Positions 47,601-58,479 of a stretch of 64,000 nucleotides of DNA are shown piece after piece. The position numbers and the translations under genes are program-made. The DNA comes from Verticillium longisporum (lineage: Eukaryota > Ascomycota > Sordariomycetes > Glomerellales > Plectosphaerellaceae): the NCBI GenBank assembly GCA_019188255.1, contig JAETXT010000001.1, forward strand, positions 3,100,001 through 3,164,000. The letters are read 5' to 3'. Below the pieces are notes generated by a model that ran no database searches, was not told where the DNA came from, and was given only the letters and a program-made list of their open reading frames with translations. Within the stretch, counting starts at the first letter, position 1; each line of letters begins with the position of its first letter.

Positions 47601-49318
47601 ACAAGCAGGAACAAGCAGGCACAGGCTGGCAGGCTGGCAGGTACCACTAGACCCCGCGGTTTCCACGAAATCTAGCGCTGCAAGTTGCCGCTTCCTCCAG
47701 CTTTGCAGCTTGCAGCTTGCAGCGGGCATTCATCTTGGCAAAACCAGGGCTGTCTGGTGACTGCCGCTGGGAAGGGGAGCCTTGAGATCAGCGTGGGTCG
47801 GCACTTCGCAACTTACCTAGTCATGGTTCTCATGGTCAGAGGTCAGAGGGAAGAGGGAAGATCCCCGACCCATTCACGTATGGGACCGCCCAAACTATTG
47901 ACCCTATTCCCTTTTGGCCGTCGTCGTCTGAACTGTTGGACCTTTTTCGAGCTGTTTTCGAAAGCCCCCCCCCTCGCTTCTCATTATGACCTTCACCAGT
48001 CCGTGCCGGGGCTCAAGCAGACGACGGGGGGTCCGTAGGGCTATGGCCCTTCTGAGACGTTCATCGTCAGGTAAAGCCGGCACCCTCCGCCAGATGCCCC
48101 GAGACTACAGCCAAGGTCAGTGCGAAGCCCGAGTGTCATGGCCCCAAATCGGCTTCCCCTCACACCAGGCCGGAAGAGGAGAGAGATGGAGAGCGCGAGA
48201 TGCCAAGAAAAGAATCAGTCGACGAGGCTTTGCCAAGACAGGTGCAGCTCGCGCTCGTCTGTATCCTGTTGTTTATGCCTCGATGCTGTGTCCCATGTTC
48301 TGCGAATAGACAGACATGTTCACTCTTGGCCCTACATAGTACTCAGCCGACATGTCGCGCAAAGTTTAATTTCGTCGCCAGCACGACGGATATGCCCGGT
48401 CCTTCTTCATCTTAACCAGCCCGAAGCAGCATGAGAAACAACCAACGCGCGCGCGCAAAGCGGCAGTCTCATGAGTCGCGCCTCAGAAGATCAAATCCCG
48501 TTCATCTGGCTGTGATGATACCCGTGACGGGAGATTTGGTTCCTCTCCCTCCTCCCCTCCTCTTGCCGTCTTAATCTGTGCCCCCCTTAACGAAACCTCT
48601 GCGTGACCCCCTGCGTGCTCAGGGTGCTGATCACCACGTCCCTAGATACCTGGGCTAGGTACCCTGTGGAAGATGTGAGTGAGCCAGGTCGTCCAGCTGG
48701 CTGGGTTGGGCGCTGGATCCTCCCGACAAAACAGATCGCCCCAGGCCCACGTTGGCTAGACTCGCGATCGCTGCCGCCCTATCTGGCTTTTGGTTGTCTG
48801 GCCTAAAGTGTGCATCAGACACACAGCACTTCAGTTGCTGAGCATGTTGCTATTCCTGTCTTTTCGTTTGCACCCGTTCCGTTGAAACGCTCGACAGGGC
48901 AGTAGATACTCTTCAGATAGATGACAGCTTGGCATACGGATGACCTTCCCAAGAGACACACGCCGACGGGACTGGCCTACCTTACCTACCAAGCTACATG
49001 GTACCCGCGCGCTGGTGTTCTAGGCCATCGTCCCATTGCCCTGCACCCCAGTGTGACCCTCCGAAACGTCAATCAGCAATTTCCCCGCCCACATGCTGAT
49101 TTCAACATGACCTGACGAAGGCGCGCCAAGCATCATGGCCTCATTCATAGCCTCAGCATCCAATGACGAAGTGCACTGCCAAGACTTGTCGATATTGCCG
49201 GGCTCAGTGGAAACCATCTCTCAAGGCATTTTTCTCCTGTCTCTCTCGCTTTCTCTGCCTCGCAGCCCATCTCACAACGGAGTTTCCCCCGGACTTCTTG
49301 GCATTCTGCTCCAAGCCT

Positions 49319-49340
49319 CCCCCCCCCCCCCCCCCCCCTC
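49319..49340. repeat. C homopolymer of about 22
   Basis: It lies just downstream of the dehydrogenase stop codon, in its likely 3' UTR (a G run on the sense strand). The exact length is unreliable. Confidence 0.8.
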
Positions 49341-49354
49341 TCTCTGCCCCTCCT

Positions 49355-50464
49355 CTAGTAGTCGTAGAAACCCTTGCCGCTCTTCTTACCCAGCCACCCG
49401 GCATCGACCATCTTGCGCAGCAGCACGCTAGGCCGATATTTGGAATCGCCCGTCTCCTCGTGGAGGACCTTCATGATGGCCAAGCACGTATCAAGCCCAA
49501 TAAAGTCAGCGAGCTGCAAGGGTCCCATGGGCACGTTGGTGCCGTTCTTCATAATGGCGTCGATCGAGTCGCGGTCGCCGACGGCCGTTTCGAGGCAGAT
49601 GACAGCCTCGTTGATGTACGGCATCAGGATGCGGTTCGCCAAGAAGCCAGGCGAGTCCGCGGACACGGACGTGATCTTGCCCATGGCCCTGCAAAACTCA
49701 ATTGCCGTGTCGAGCGTGTCTTGGCTCGTCTGCAGGCCGCTGATGATCTCGACGCCCTTTTGCACCGGCACGGGGTTCATGAAATGGGTCGACACGACGC
49801 GGGAGCTTGCCGACGTATCCGTCGGGTTCTTGGTCGTCGCGGCGGCGATGCTCGTGATGGAGATGGACGACGTGTTGGTGGCAAGGATGGCATGCTTGGG
49901 GCAGATGTCGGCCAGCTGCGCAAAAATGTCGAACTTTAGCTTGGGGATCTCGGGCACAGCCTCAATGACAAAATCCACGTCCGACAGCTTGTCGAGCGAG
50001 CTGACCGGCGTCAGAAGGGACCGGGCGTGGTCCGCCTGCTCCTGTGTGATTCTCGACTTGGCCACGTCCTTGGCCAGGAGCTTCTCTGGTGGGTTGTGAG
50101 TGACGACAGTTCTGACCTCCGCCGCGCCCGCACGACAGTGCACGAACCTGCAAATGCGATGCCCCTCTTGAGGGATGCCTCGGACGTGTCAACGACGGTG
50201 ACCGGGACCTGCGCCTTCTGAGCTGCCACGAGCGCAATCCCCAGACCCTGCGTTGCGGTGTTGTTAGTGACCAACGTCGTTGGCATTTCGCCTTTGTTGC
50301 CTTCAATCGTCACATGTTACGCGAGAACTCACCATCTGGCCTGCGCCGATGACTCCAAGTCGCTGCACCTTTGCGGCGGCATCCAGCCTTAGCGAAGAGC
50401 TGAAATATCTCGCTTGACTCCCAATCCGGGCCACGGGCCGCATTCTCGCGATGGTGGACGCCAT
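49355..50464 (-). CDS. Mitochondrial 3-hydroxyacyl-CoA (3-hydroxybutyryl-CoA) dehydrogenase
   Basis: Oxidises short/medium-chain L-3-hydroxyacyl-CoA with NAD+, the third step of beta-oxidation. Three exons (50464-50333, 50247-50148, 50085-49355) separated by introns of 85 and 62 nt give 320 aa. The N-terminus MASTIARMRPVARIGSQARY is Arg/Ser-rich without acidic residues, a mitochondrial presequence. The NAD-binding loop is GVIGAGQMGLGIAL, split by the first intron. Further family motifs are SVDFVIEAVPEIP-like DVDFVIEAVPE, ATNTSSISI, the catalytic-His region STHFMNPVP, and SPGFLANRILMPYINEA. The C-terminus GKGFYDY is the usual family end and is not a peroxisomal PTS1, supporting the mitochondrial assignment. 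It is divergent from TOF1. The intergenic region carries three CCTCGG elements, consistent with induction by fatty acids. Confidence 0.93.
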
Positions 50465-50556
50465 TTCTGGAAATATGAGGATTCAAGGTTGCGGCTGGAT
50501 TTTGGGGAGGGGGGTGGAAGAGGGATTGAGCTGCTGAGATTGGGAATCGCAGTGAG

Positions 50557-50751
50557 CCGAGGGGGCCTGACAACCAACAATGTTTAAACTCGATTGTATA
50601 TGTCGGGTGATATGTCTTACTAGCAGTTGTCTTCGTCACAAATCTGTCCTTTTTGAGTTGAAGCGTGTCTTGCAAGAAGTTCCATCTCGACCGTCGGCAC
50701 GACAGCAGAAGCAGCAGCAGGCATGAGATCACGACCCTCGGCTAACCTCGG
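50557..50751. promoter_or_regulatory. Three CCTCGG fatty-acid-response elements upstream of the beta-oxidation dehydrogenase
   Basis: CCTCGG occurs at 50736-50741 and 50746-50751, exactly 10 bp apart, and its reverse complement CCGAGG at 50557-50562, that is about 93, 272 and 282 bases upstream of the dehydrogenase ATG. In Aspergillus CCTCGG is the binding site of the zinc-cluster activators FarA/FarB on beta-oxidation and glyoxylate genes. Its presence here is seen in the sequence; function is inferred. The region is shared with TOF1, which starts at 51005. Confidence 0.6.
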
Positions 50752-51004
50752 CCTAGATAAGCGCAGTCCCAATGGCTTATCAGCGGACGACCAGTTTACC
50801 CGAAGAACTACCGGTCATCTCACAGTCGCGTTGTAACGCGTCAAGGCGCGTCTCCCTGGAGAATTGTATGGGGAGCAGGATTCTGGGTTGCTAGATGCCC
50901 ATATCGCCGAGTCACCCCACCAACCGTCCAGACTCGAGGCCTGCTGTGAGCCGCTGGGATCGGTACTGAATAGATCCCCAAGTGCCCCGTCGCCCATTGC
51001 CATC

Positions 51005-54000
51005 ATGGAGATGCCAGATGGGACAACAGACATCGTCCATCCCGAAGTTCGGGCGCACATCAACAGCTTAGTCTCCGCTGTAAGTTGCTCCTCTGCCGCG
51101 CCTGGATGCTCCATTCAAGAATCTGACCCTGGGACAGCTCGGTGGCATCAGCGCAGATGATGACGGACGTTACAATCTGGGAGACGACGCTCTCGAGGTC
51201 CTCCGCGACTTGAAGAAATGGATACGATTCTACGATGAGAAGACGAACCGCATGGACGTCGCACGATGCATCGCGGAAGCCAACCTGATCGATGGCGACC
51301 TGCTCCCCATCCTGGCGACATGGCCTGAGAATTCCACCGACAACAAGTTCCGATCGAGGATCGCACTCGCATGCTTCGAGATCATGGTGCCACTGACGTG
51401 GCCCATGGAGCGCGATCCCGAGCAGACGACAGTCAACCACCACCGACACATGCCCGCCCTGCAGCTTGCACAGGTCGGCTACAAACGATCCATCATCAAC
51501 TTTGACGGTGCGCGGATCCTGCACGCCGCAGCCAGGGTTGCCCTCCCGGCCATGGCCGCACCGATTGGGGAGCGCACCCCGCGAGACCAGGGCATCATCA
51601 AGCTGGTGCTCTTCTTCTTGAGGAACGTCGCCATGATCGAGCCCCAGCCAAACGTCAAGTACGAGGGCGAGGAGTCACAGATCTCTCGCTCGGCTACGAT
51701 TGACGCCTTCTCATACCAGGACATCTTCATGGTCCTCCTGACCATCGCATCCAACATGGGCGAGGACTTCCGGACCGAGGACGTGACCATCATGGAGATC
51801 ATCTACCATCTCGTCAAGCGCGTTGACGTCAAAAAGCTGTTCATGAGTGAGCAGCAGGTGAACAAGGCCAAGGCCGATGAGCTGTCGGTCATGATGGGCA
51901 AGGAGAATGCAATGCTCAAGGCCCAGAACCGCAAGGGGCCCACACGCCACAACCGCTTCGGCACGGTCATTTGGGTGAAGCGCGCCGACGGCAAGATGAC
52001 TGCAGTCTCCGGACAGGAAGCTCTGGTGGATGTGGCCTCGAGGCGGAAGAAGATGGACGAGACGAAAAGTTCAGGCCGCCCCGCAAGGCCAGGTCAAAGA
52101 CGGACTCGCACATGAAGGATCTAGGCGAGCTGCCGAAACTGGATGCTCGTGCCTACTCTCAGCTGAGGAGTTTTGTCGAGGAATTCCTGGATGCCGGCTT
52201 CAATCCCTTGTTTGAGCATGTCAGAAAGTCTATCGACCGCGAGGCCTCACACGTGCTGTCATACCACCGTAGGCAGTTTCTGTATCTGGTGGCGTGGTTC
52301 TTGGAGGCGGAGCGAACCCGAAAGAGCTCGCAGCGCGCTTCTGCGCCGAAGAATTCGGCAGAGGAAGTCAGCAGCTTCAACTTGGTCGCCGCCGTCCTCA
52401 ACCAGTCCACTTTTATCACTCTCAACAGGACCATGACCCAGGCCTGGGAGCATAAGGACTGGCCAGAATTGACCGCCTCAATGAGGTGTCTCACGCAGAT
52501 CCTGCTGACGGTGCAGGAGATGTCCCACTCACCGAACGAGGACGACCAGGAGATCGCCGAGAATACACTGAGCCGTCTGTTCTACGAAGACGCCATGCAC
52601 GATCTGATAGCCAACGTCGTGAGACAGTACAAGGAGCAGGGGTTCGACTATCTCGACGCCGCCACGGAGCTGACACATCACTTCTTGCGCATCTTGGAGG
52701 CATACTCGAAGCAAAACGTGGACATGCAAGTCCGGTCTCGGCGGAGGACGAGGCGCAAGAAGAAGGCAGCCAAAGAAGCGTCGGCCGATGGCGAGGGCGA
52801 CGAAGATGAAGCCGACGATTCCGGGGACGACGAGAAGAACGCCGAGCTGACCATCAAGGAGCGCAAGTTCGACTTTCGGCGGTTCAGTGCCCGCTTCACG
52901 CCACAAGGCGTCGTCGACACGTTTGTGGCATTTACCAAGTTTTACAAAGATCTCAGCGACGAGCAACTTAAGCGCGCCCACCGCTACTTCTACCGCGTGG
53001 CCTTCAAGCACGACGCGAGCGTCATGCTGTTCCGCGTGGACATTGTTCACCTCCTCCACGAGATGGTTAAGGGCCCTGAACCTCTGGACAAGGCGTCGAG
53101 CATGTACAAGGAGTGGGAGGAGCTGGCGAAGCAGATCCTGCGCAAGTGCTTCAAGAAGATCGACGAGCGGCCGGCTCTCCTCATCGAGATGCTCTTCTCC
53201 AAGATCAGCAGCACGGCGCACTACCTCGAATACGGCTTTGAGAAGCAGACAATCTCAACGTCAAGGCCCCGACCCGCAGCTGATCTCGAGTTCAAGTACA
53301 CCGAGGACCGCGAGCAGCAGATTGCCATCGCCGTTGGTGTGCTTCTCGACAAGAGCCAGTCGGACCACATTGCGTGGGTCAAGACGATCCTCACCAACGC
53401 CGAGCAGGAGCGCCGCGCCCTCGCGGCAGCAGAAGACATCCTCCCCTCCGTCGAGGCAACGGGCGACCACGACGAGCCGGTCGACAAGCCAGCAGACAGC
53501 TTCATGCCGTACAGTAAGTCAAGCGCCCGCCGCGTCCCCCCTTCTCCTGTCAGCAGCACCCCGAAGATTGACACGACAACCCCCCCAAGCTGCCCGTCCC
53601 GACAACGATGCCCGCCAGGCCGCCATGTTCAAGAACCCCCACCTCCGCCTCCTCATGCGCCTCGCAGGCCTCGAGCGCCTCGCTCCCACTCTCGACGAGT
53701 CTCCCGACAGCCTCTGGGTCGTCCCCGCGTCGGCGACCCCGGACCAGCTGCGCGAGACGCTCGATCTCATCAACAAGGCCGAGTTCAGCCCGCCCGTCTT
53801 CGAAGAGGGCGTCCTCGCCGAGCACCAGCTGCGCCGCAAGACGGCCACGCGCAAAAAGGCGCAGTACGACGACAACAACGACGACGACGACGACGAGGAA
53901 GAAGACGGCGACGTCGCCAACGCAGCCCTCTTCCCCGCCGGCGGACCGACAGAGCGCAAGGTCGTCGACGGCAAGAAGAAGAAGAAGAAGAAGCGTATGC

Positions 54001-54560
54001 GCAAGCGCCGCGAACGGGACCCCGCCGCCTCGGGCTCCGACGACGACGACGACGACGACGACGCGGCGCGGGCCCGGGCGCGCGCCCGCCGCGAGAGGGA
54101 GAGGGCCAAGCTGGAGAAGATCAAGTCGCAGCTCTACGTCGCGGCGAGCGACGACGAGACGGACGACGAGCGCGACGCGGCGTTTTTCGCGCGCGAGGAG
54201 GCGCAGCGCACGAGGATGGCCAGGGCCGTCGCCGCCGGGGTGGACGTGTCCGAGGTCGCTGTGCCGGCGGCGAGGAAGGAGCCGCAGTCGATAGCGGTGG
54301 GTGATGACGATGATGACGATGTTCTGCTTGCCGATATCCACGGGGCGGGGACGGATGAGGAGAATGAAGACGACAATGGCGAAGGGGCGGCTGCGTCGTC
54401 GAGCCAAGAGGGCAGGGAGCGGAAAGGGACTGGGGTCGTGGATGGTGTCTGTGACGTCGAAGTGGACGGCCAGGATGAAGATGACCTGCCAGTGCCGAGC
54501 GCGAGGCCGCGGAAAAGGATCAAGGGCGGGTTTGTCATGGAAAGCAGCGATGAAGAATAG
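51005..54560 (+). CDS. TOF1: Tof1/Swi1 (Timeless) replication fork protection factor, with an apparent 1-base frame break
   Basis: A nuclear subunit of the fork protection complex (with Csm3/Swi3) that stabilises stalled forks and supports checkpoint signalling; 1140 aa after correcting one base. Exons: 51005-51079, 51138-53513, 53590-54560, introns 58 and 76 nt. The N-terminal TIMELESS domain (about 25-330) includes [27 protein letters not shown] and [21 protein letters not shown] helical middle follows ([21 protein letters not shown]). The C-terminal third has lysine and aspartate runs, the [12 protein letters not shown] segment and an acidic tail ending in ESSDEE, typical of the family. 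The frame breaks at the A4 run 52065-52068: upstream RRKKMDET, downstream [13 protein letters not shown], joined by one extra A (KKMDETKKFRPPRK). All other joins are in phase, so the gene is probably functional. Confidence 0.9.
52065..52068 (+). other. Frame break in TOF1 at an A4 run
   Basis: One added A restores the family sequence and makes the total spliced length divisible by three. There is no plausible intron across the site. Confidence 0.82.
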
Positions 54561-54787
54561 GGGGGGACTTGGCATGAGCGATCTGGCGTTCATCAGTTTC
54601 AAATCACACAAAGGTCATGACATGATTTAGACATGTGTTTAATCAAGACTCTCCGACATTTATTACAAATATTGTATCCGTTTCCCCCCCTCTCTCTCCC
54701 CGTGTGTCTATATACCTGTGTATCGTGGTATCTCGCATGAAATGCTTTGCAAAGGAAAAGAAATCGCTCACGTGCATGGTCAGCCGC

Positions 54788-56961
54788 TCAATCGTGCTTC
54801 GAACCCCCCGAGCCGACGCGGCTCAGCGCCGCCCTCGAGCTTGCCGCACCGCGACTGCTCCTCCTGGTTGCCGTGCTCGTCAACATGCCCCGTTCTGCGA
54901 CGTCCTCCTCGCTGCGTCTTGGAGCCCCAGGAGAAGCAAACACTCCGTCCCGCTGTCGCAGTTCTTGCTCGCTGTATCTCCTGCTCGGCCTCCTCGCCGC
55001 CGTGGCGCTCACGGCCCTCTCCATGTCGTCGGTCTCAGCGGCTGGTCCGCCGTATGCGCCTCCTACGTTCTCCATGATGAACGGCGAGGCAGTCGGCTCG
55101 TCGAGGGCCGCGAGCTCCCGGACCGTGAACCACTTGGGCAGCAGCAGGGCCCTCACCGGAATGAGCAGCATGATGAAGACGGGGAAGCCGACGGCTGCGA
55201 CTGTCTGCGTGATGGCGAACGTGACGGCGAAGCCAAGCAGCTCAATGCCGACAAAGATCCAGATGACGCGACGGCGAACCTGACGCAGTGGGTGCGCCGG
55301 CGGCGTGAGAGCTCGGTCGCGAGCGAGGAAGAGGAGTTTGGCTGTGATGCCGTTGGCTTCGAGGGCTTGGACGCCCATGACGAAGAACAGGCCGGCAAGA
55401 ACGCCATGTGGGATGAGGTGGAGGACGACGAGCAATGGGCCGGTCATGGTGCCGAGCGTGAGGAGGCCTTGCGCGAGGTTTGAGAAGCGCTGCTCAACGA
55501 CGTGGCTCGGCTCGACGACGTGGGAGCCCGTAAGGTTGCCTTTCTCGTCTGTTTCGGGGCGAGCCTTCTTGACGGTGAGAGCCTCGGTGTGGAAGGGGGC
55601 TTGGGGGATGAGGCCGTTGGGGAAGGGCAGGCCGAGGATACCGGCGACACCAACGGCGAGGCCAAGCAGGAAGAAGTCCCAGTGAAAGCCAGGAGGCTTT
55701 CGAAGAGGAAACTCGGTGCCTTGTGCGATGAGCGAGGAGACTATTGCGGTGGGTTAGGATTTTACGACATGGAAACAGGGAAGAAAGAACCATACCATTG
55801 TGGTCGAACCAGAAGAGGATGGTCAGAAGAACGGCAAAGGGCAGAGCCAGGAAGATGTCGCCAACGCTGATGTTCCAGAAATCGACGAGCCAGTCGCGGT
55901 CGGCCGTCGGCATGAAGGCGACGCTGGTGGGTAGCCTCTCCAGGTGGACATCAGATATGCGTCCGATGTAGACGAAACCGGTGAAGAAGATGAGGGTCAA
56001 GGGTGTGCCGTAGTCCTTGAGGAAGACGCGGATGTGGTGGTGGAAGAGAGCGCTCGTCCCGAGCTCGCCGCAGATGTAGGCGACCATGAAGACGAGCAGG
56101 GCGGCAACGATGGACAGGTAGAAGCCAGGGCCGTCGGGGAGTCGCTCGAGCACCTGGATGCCCTTCTGCAGATAGATGAAGGCAACGTAGAAGCCAAAGA
56201 TGTCACAGGGGAAGCGGGTCACCCATCGCAGCCAGTTGCACGAGTTGGTGATGGCAAGAATCCAGTGGAGGATGAGCGACCAGATACCGATCCAACACAT
56301 GAAGGCGAGGTAGTTGACACCAGTGGGCTCCATGATGTCGTAGACGGTGCTGCCGAGGTCAGGATTGGCCCAGATCACATGATTTGTGGAAGAGAGACGA
56401 TGGTCTGTAGAAGGGAGACGATGGTCTGTAGAAGGGAGACGTACTAGTTGAACACGGTGATGGGCCCCGTCACACCGACAATGACGAGGGGCTGGCACGC
56501 GAACAGAGAGAACAGGACAGAGCCGAGGACGGAGGCCAACAGGACCTCGTTGACGCCGTAACTGGAGCCGGTGCTGGTGAACATGTCGAGGGAGAAGGCG
56601 AGGGCCGGCAAGATGCTGCGCAACTGTCAATCGGAAGGTTCTTGTTGGCAGACGGTGCATGTAGCATCTTTTTGACCTACTTGGCAAAGTACATGTACAC
56701 CGTCGCAGGCACAACACGGTAATCCCAGGCGTCTTTCCAGTCAGTGCCGTAGTAGGGGGCTCGACGACGGACATCGTTGATCATGCCACGGAAGAGACGG
56801 ACGTGCCACCACTTGCCAGAGCCATTGTTGGCAGGTGATGTTGTGGTGGGGGTCTCGACCTCAGTCTCGGCGGAACGAGGCCCAGTATCGACAGAGCGAG
56901 GAACGTCAGGAACCGGGTCAGCGGCATCCATCTTGGTGTCGTCCGTGCTGGCAGAGGCCAT
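54788..56961 (-). CDS. BOR1: Bor1-type boron/anion transporter (SLC4-like)
   Basis: An integral plasma-membrane exporter of borate, of the HCO3_cotransp (SLC4) family; 652 aa. Four exons: 56961-56681, 56615-56445, 56349-55796, 55740-54788, with introns of 65, 95 and 55 nt, all in phase. After a hydrophilic N-terminus come the conserved RGMINDVRRRAPYYGTDW and the first core helices (NILPALAFSLDMFTSTG, ACQPLVIVGVTGPITVFN), then YTVYDIMEPTG, which fixes the acceptor of intron 2 at 56350. Later helices include FPLRKPPGFHWDFFLLG and GLPFPNGLIPQAP, and about a dozen hydrophobic segments are present. The C-terminus is Ser/Arg/Glu-rich and cytosolic. The start ATG 56961 (MASASTDDTK) follows an in-frame GTG that is not used. 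It converges on TOF1 with about 230 bp between stops. Confidence 0.9.
56386..56441 (-). repeat. 21-bp tandem repeat inside BOR1 intron 2
   Basis: About 2.7 copies of a 21-bp unit (56394-56414 and 56415-56435 identical, plus partial flanking copies). On the gene strand each full unit carries CTTCTACAG, resembling a 3' splice site. The repeat ends only three bases from the donor at 56444. Confidence 0.85.
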
Positions 56962-58479
56962 GGCCACGGTTGTGGACCAAGCAGAGGCTTGAAGCGGAGG
57001 TTTGAAGCAGCGGCTTGGTGTGGGATGCTTGGGTAGAGGAAGCGGAAAGAATGGGTGGTGACGATGGCGGCAGGGCCTTGAGTAAGTAGGGTGCTACCCA
57101 AGGTACCTGGTTACTTCCTCGGTAGGTAGGTAGCAAGGTGGTAGGCAAGTGGGTCGACACCCAGGAGCAGGAGCAGGAGGAATGAGGAAACAGTGAATCT
57201 GTACAGAGGCTGCAGTGCTGCGAAGGCCTGAGAGAAACAAGCGAGGCTGCCAACAGAGGACCGGCAACCAAACCCAAGGTAGGTACTTCAAGTAAGGTCC
57301 ATTACCTTGAGATTCGATGGCTTCGATTACTGCACAAACCACTTTGCAGTCCAGTCATCCAGCCGGGAGAAGCTACGGCTACGGAACAAGCTCATATATA
57401 CGCCCGGTCGCGCCTCCGGAGAAGGCCATGACGGGACCTTACCAGCCCTGGTAATGAGGCCCTGGTAACGAGGGAAGCACATCGAGTAATGGTCGACCAG
57501 GGGGCCGTCATCGTTTTGGGGGGGAGGCGACATGTGGAGAGAGAGAGAGAGGCTACCATCAGACGCCATTCGAGCGCTAGCCGGCAGACTGCTGCTGATC
57601 GCTGCCACCGGCATCTTCTCTCTCTGGTCTCAGTGGTCTGTGGAACAAAGCTGGAAGAGGAAGCCCCCCAAGACCCAAGACCCAAGACCCAAGACCCAAG
57701 ACCCAAACGTTCAACCGACGACACGGGCGCCACGTTCTCGGCCCTGGGGACCCTCGAGCGCCCGACATTCCAATTCAGACCTCACAAGCCCAAGGTATTC
57801 TTTCACCATGACTGCCTCCCCTGACCACACCACCCTTGCTGCTCGCCGCCGCCAGCTCAACTTTCACTTTGCAGCCGCCAGTTCCAGTCTTTTCCAAGCA
57901 GAAGCCGAGCCTGTACACGGCGCATTTCACCTTTGATCTTTGGGAATACCCATTGAATCATTTCTATGGGTCCCCCCCCCCCCTGCTCTTCTTTTTTTTT
58001 CTGCCTGGGCAGGTTATTTCGGCGATAAACTCTGCCGCTTGCCCATGTCCCGCCCTCGTGTACATGTCGATCGCTTGAACGTCATTCCACCCACCCACGT
58101 TCCCGACACGGCGTCTCAAGTCAAGTGGAATGACTGGAGGATTCGGTGACCGAGCCCTCCTGTCGTCTTCCAGTCATCGAGCGTCGACGGCCTGGAGAGC
58201 ATGGGCCAGTGAACAGTAGTGGTGTATTTACACATATGGTACATTTTGTGTCTATCAAAAACCGCCCGTTTTGCGGCCTTCCGCGCTGCGCCCCTCCGGC
58301 TCCCAGAGTACAGCCCAGCGACCAAGTGTAGATTTCCTCGAAAACAAAAGTAGAGTGTCAAAACAACCCCGCCCCGGCCTCCTCGTCCTGTTCGCTGGAG
58401 GCCGGTCAGGGCCTCTATTTCTCCGTGTATCACGTGTACCGTAGGCAGGCATAGTCTCCTGCAGGCACCGTACCGTGGC
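56962..58479. other. Intergenic, no supported gene
   Basis: About 1.5 kb between the BOR1 start and the YTA12 stop. It holds a TAGGTACC-like island (57098-57136), a GA tract (57537-57552), a CCAAGAC tandem repeat and C/T homopolymers near 57973-58000. The promoter and leader of BOR1 occupy the left part. Confidence 0.6.
57668..57706. repeat. 7-bp CCAAGAC tandem repeat
   Basis: Five perfect CCAAGAC units (57668-57702) followed by a partial one, in intergenic DNA. Confidence 0.9.

Larger units (their letters stand above)
40866..49354. other. 8.5-kb gap rich in simple repeats; no supported gene
   Basis: The first ~1-2 kb is probably promoter and leader of the homeobox gene and includes a GA tract at about 41616-41634. 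Further on are a (TG)25 tract, a TAGGTACC island (47144-47310), degenerate GGGAGACC-type repeats near 47490-47525, AAGCAGGAACAAGCAGG-type repeats near 47580-47640 and a C22 run at 49319-49340 just past the dehydrogenase stop. The longest frames (44352-45305 and 45611-46447, plus strand) have Trp/Cys/Arg-rich, unconserved-looking translations, and the first runs through the TG repeat. I could not support any gene. Confidence 0.55.

Noticed and set aside
53550..54611. 353-codon minus-strand frame opposite the TOF1 C-terminus
   Set aside because: Its long Val runs are the antisense of the Asp/Lys runs of TOF1; it is a shadow.
56350..56444. Treating BOR1 intron 2 as coding (RLPSTDH-type repeats)
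   Set aside because: Read-through would insert repeat peptides between VFN and TVYDI, which are adjacent in the family, and the start of the intron (TAG) is an in-frame stop.
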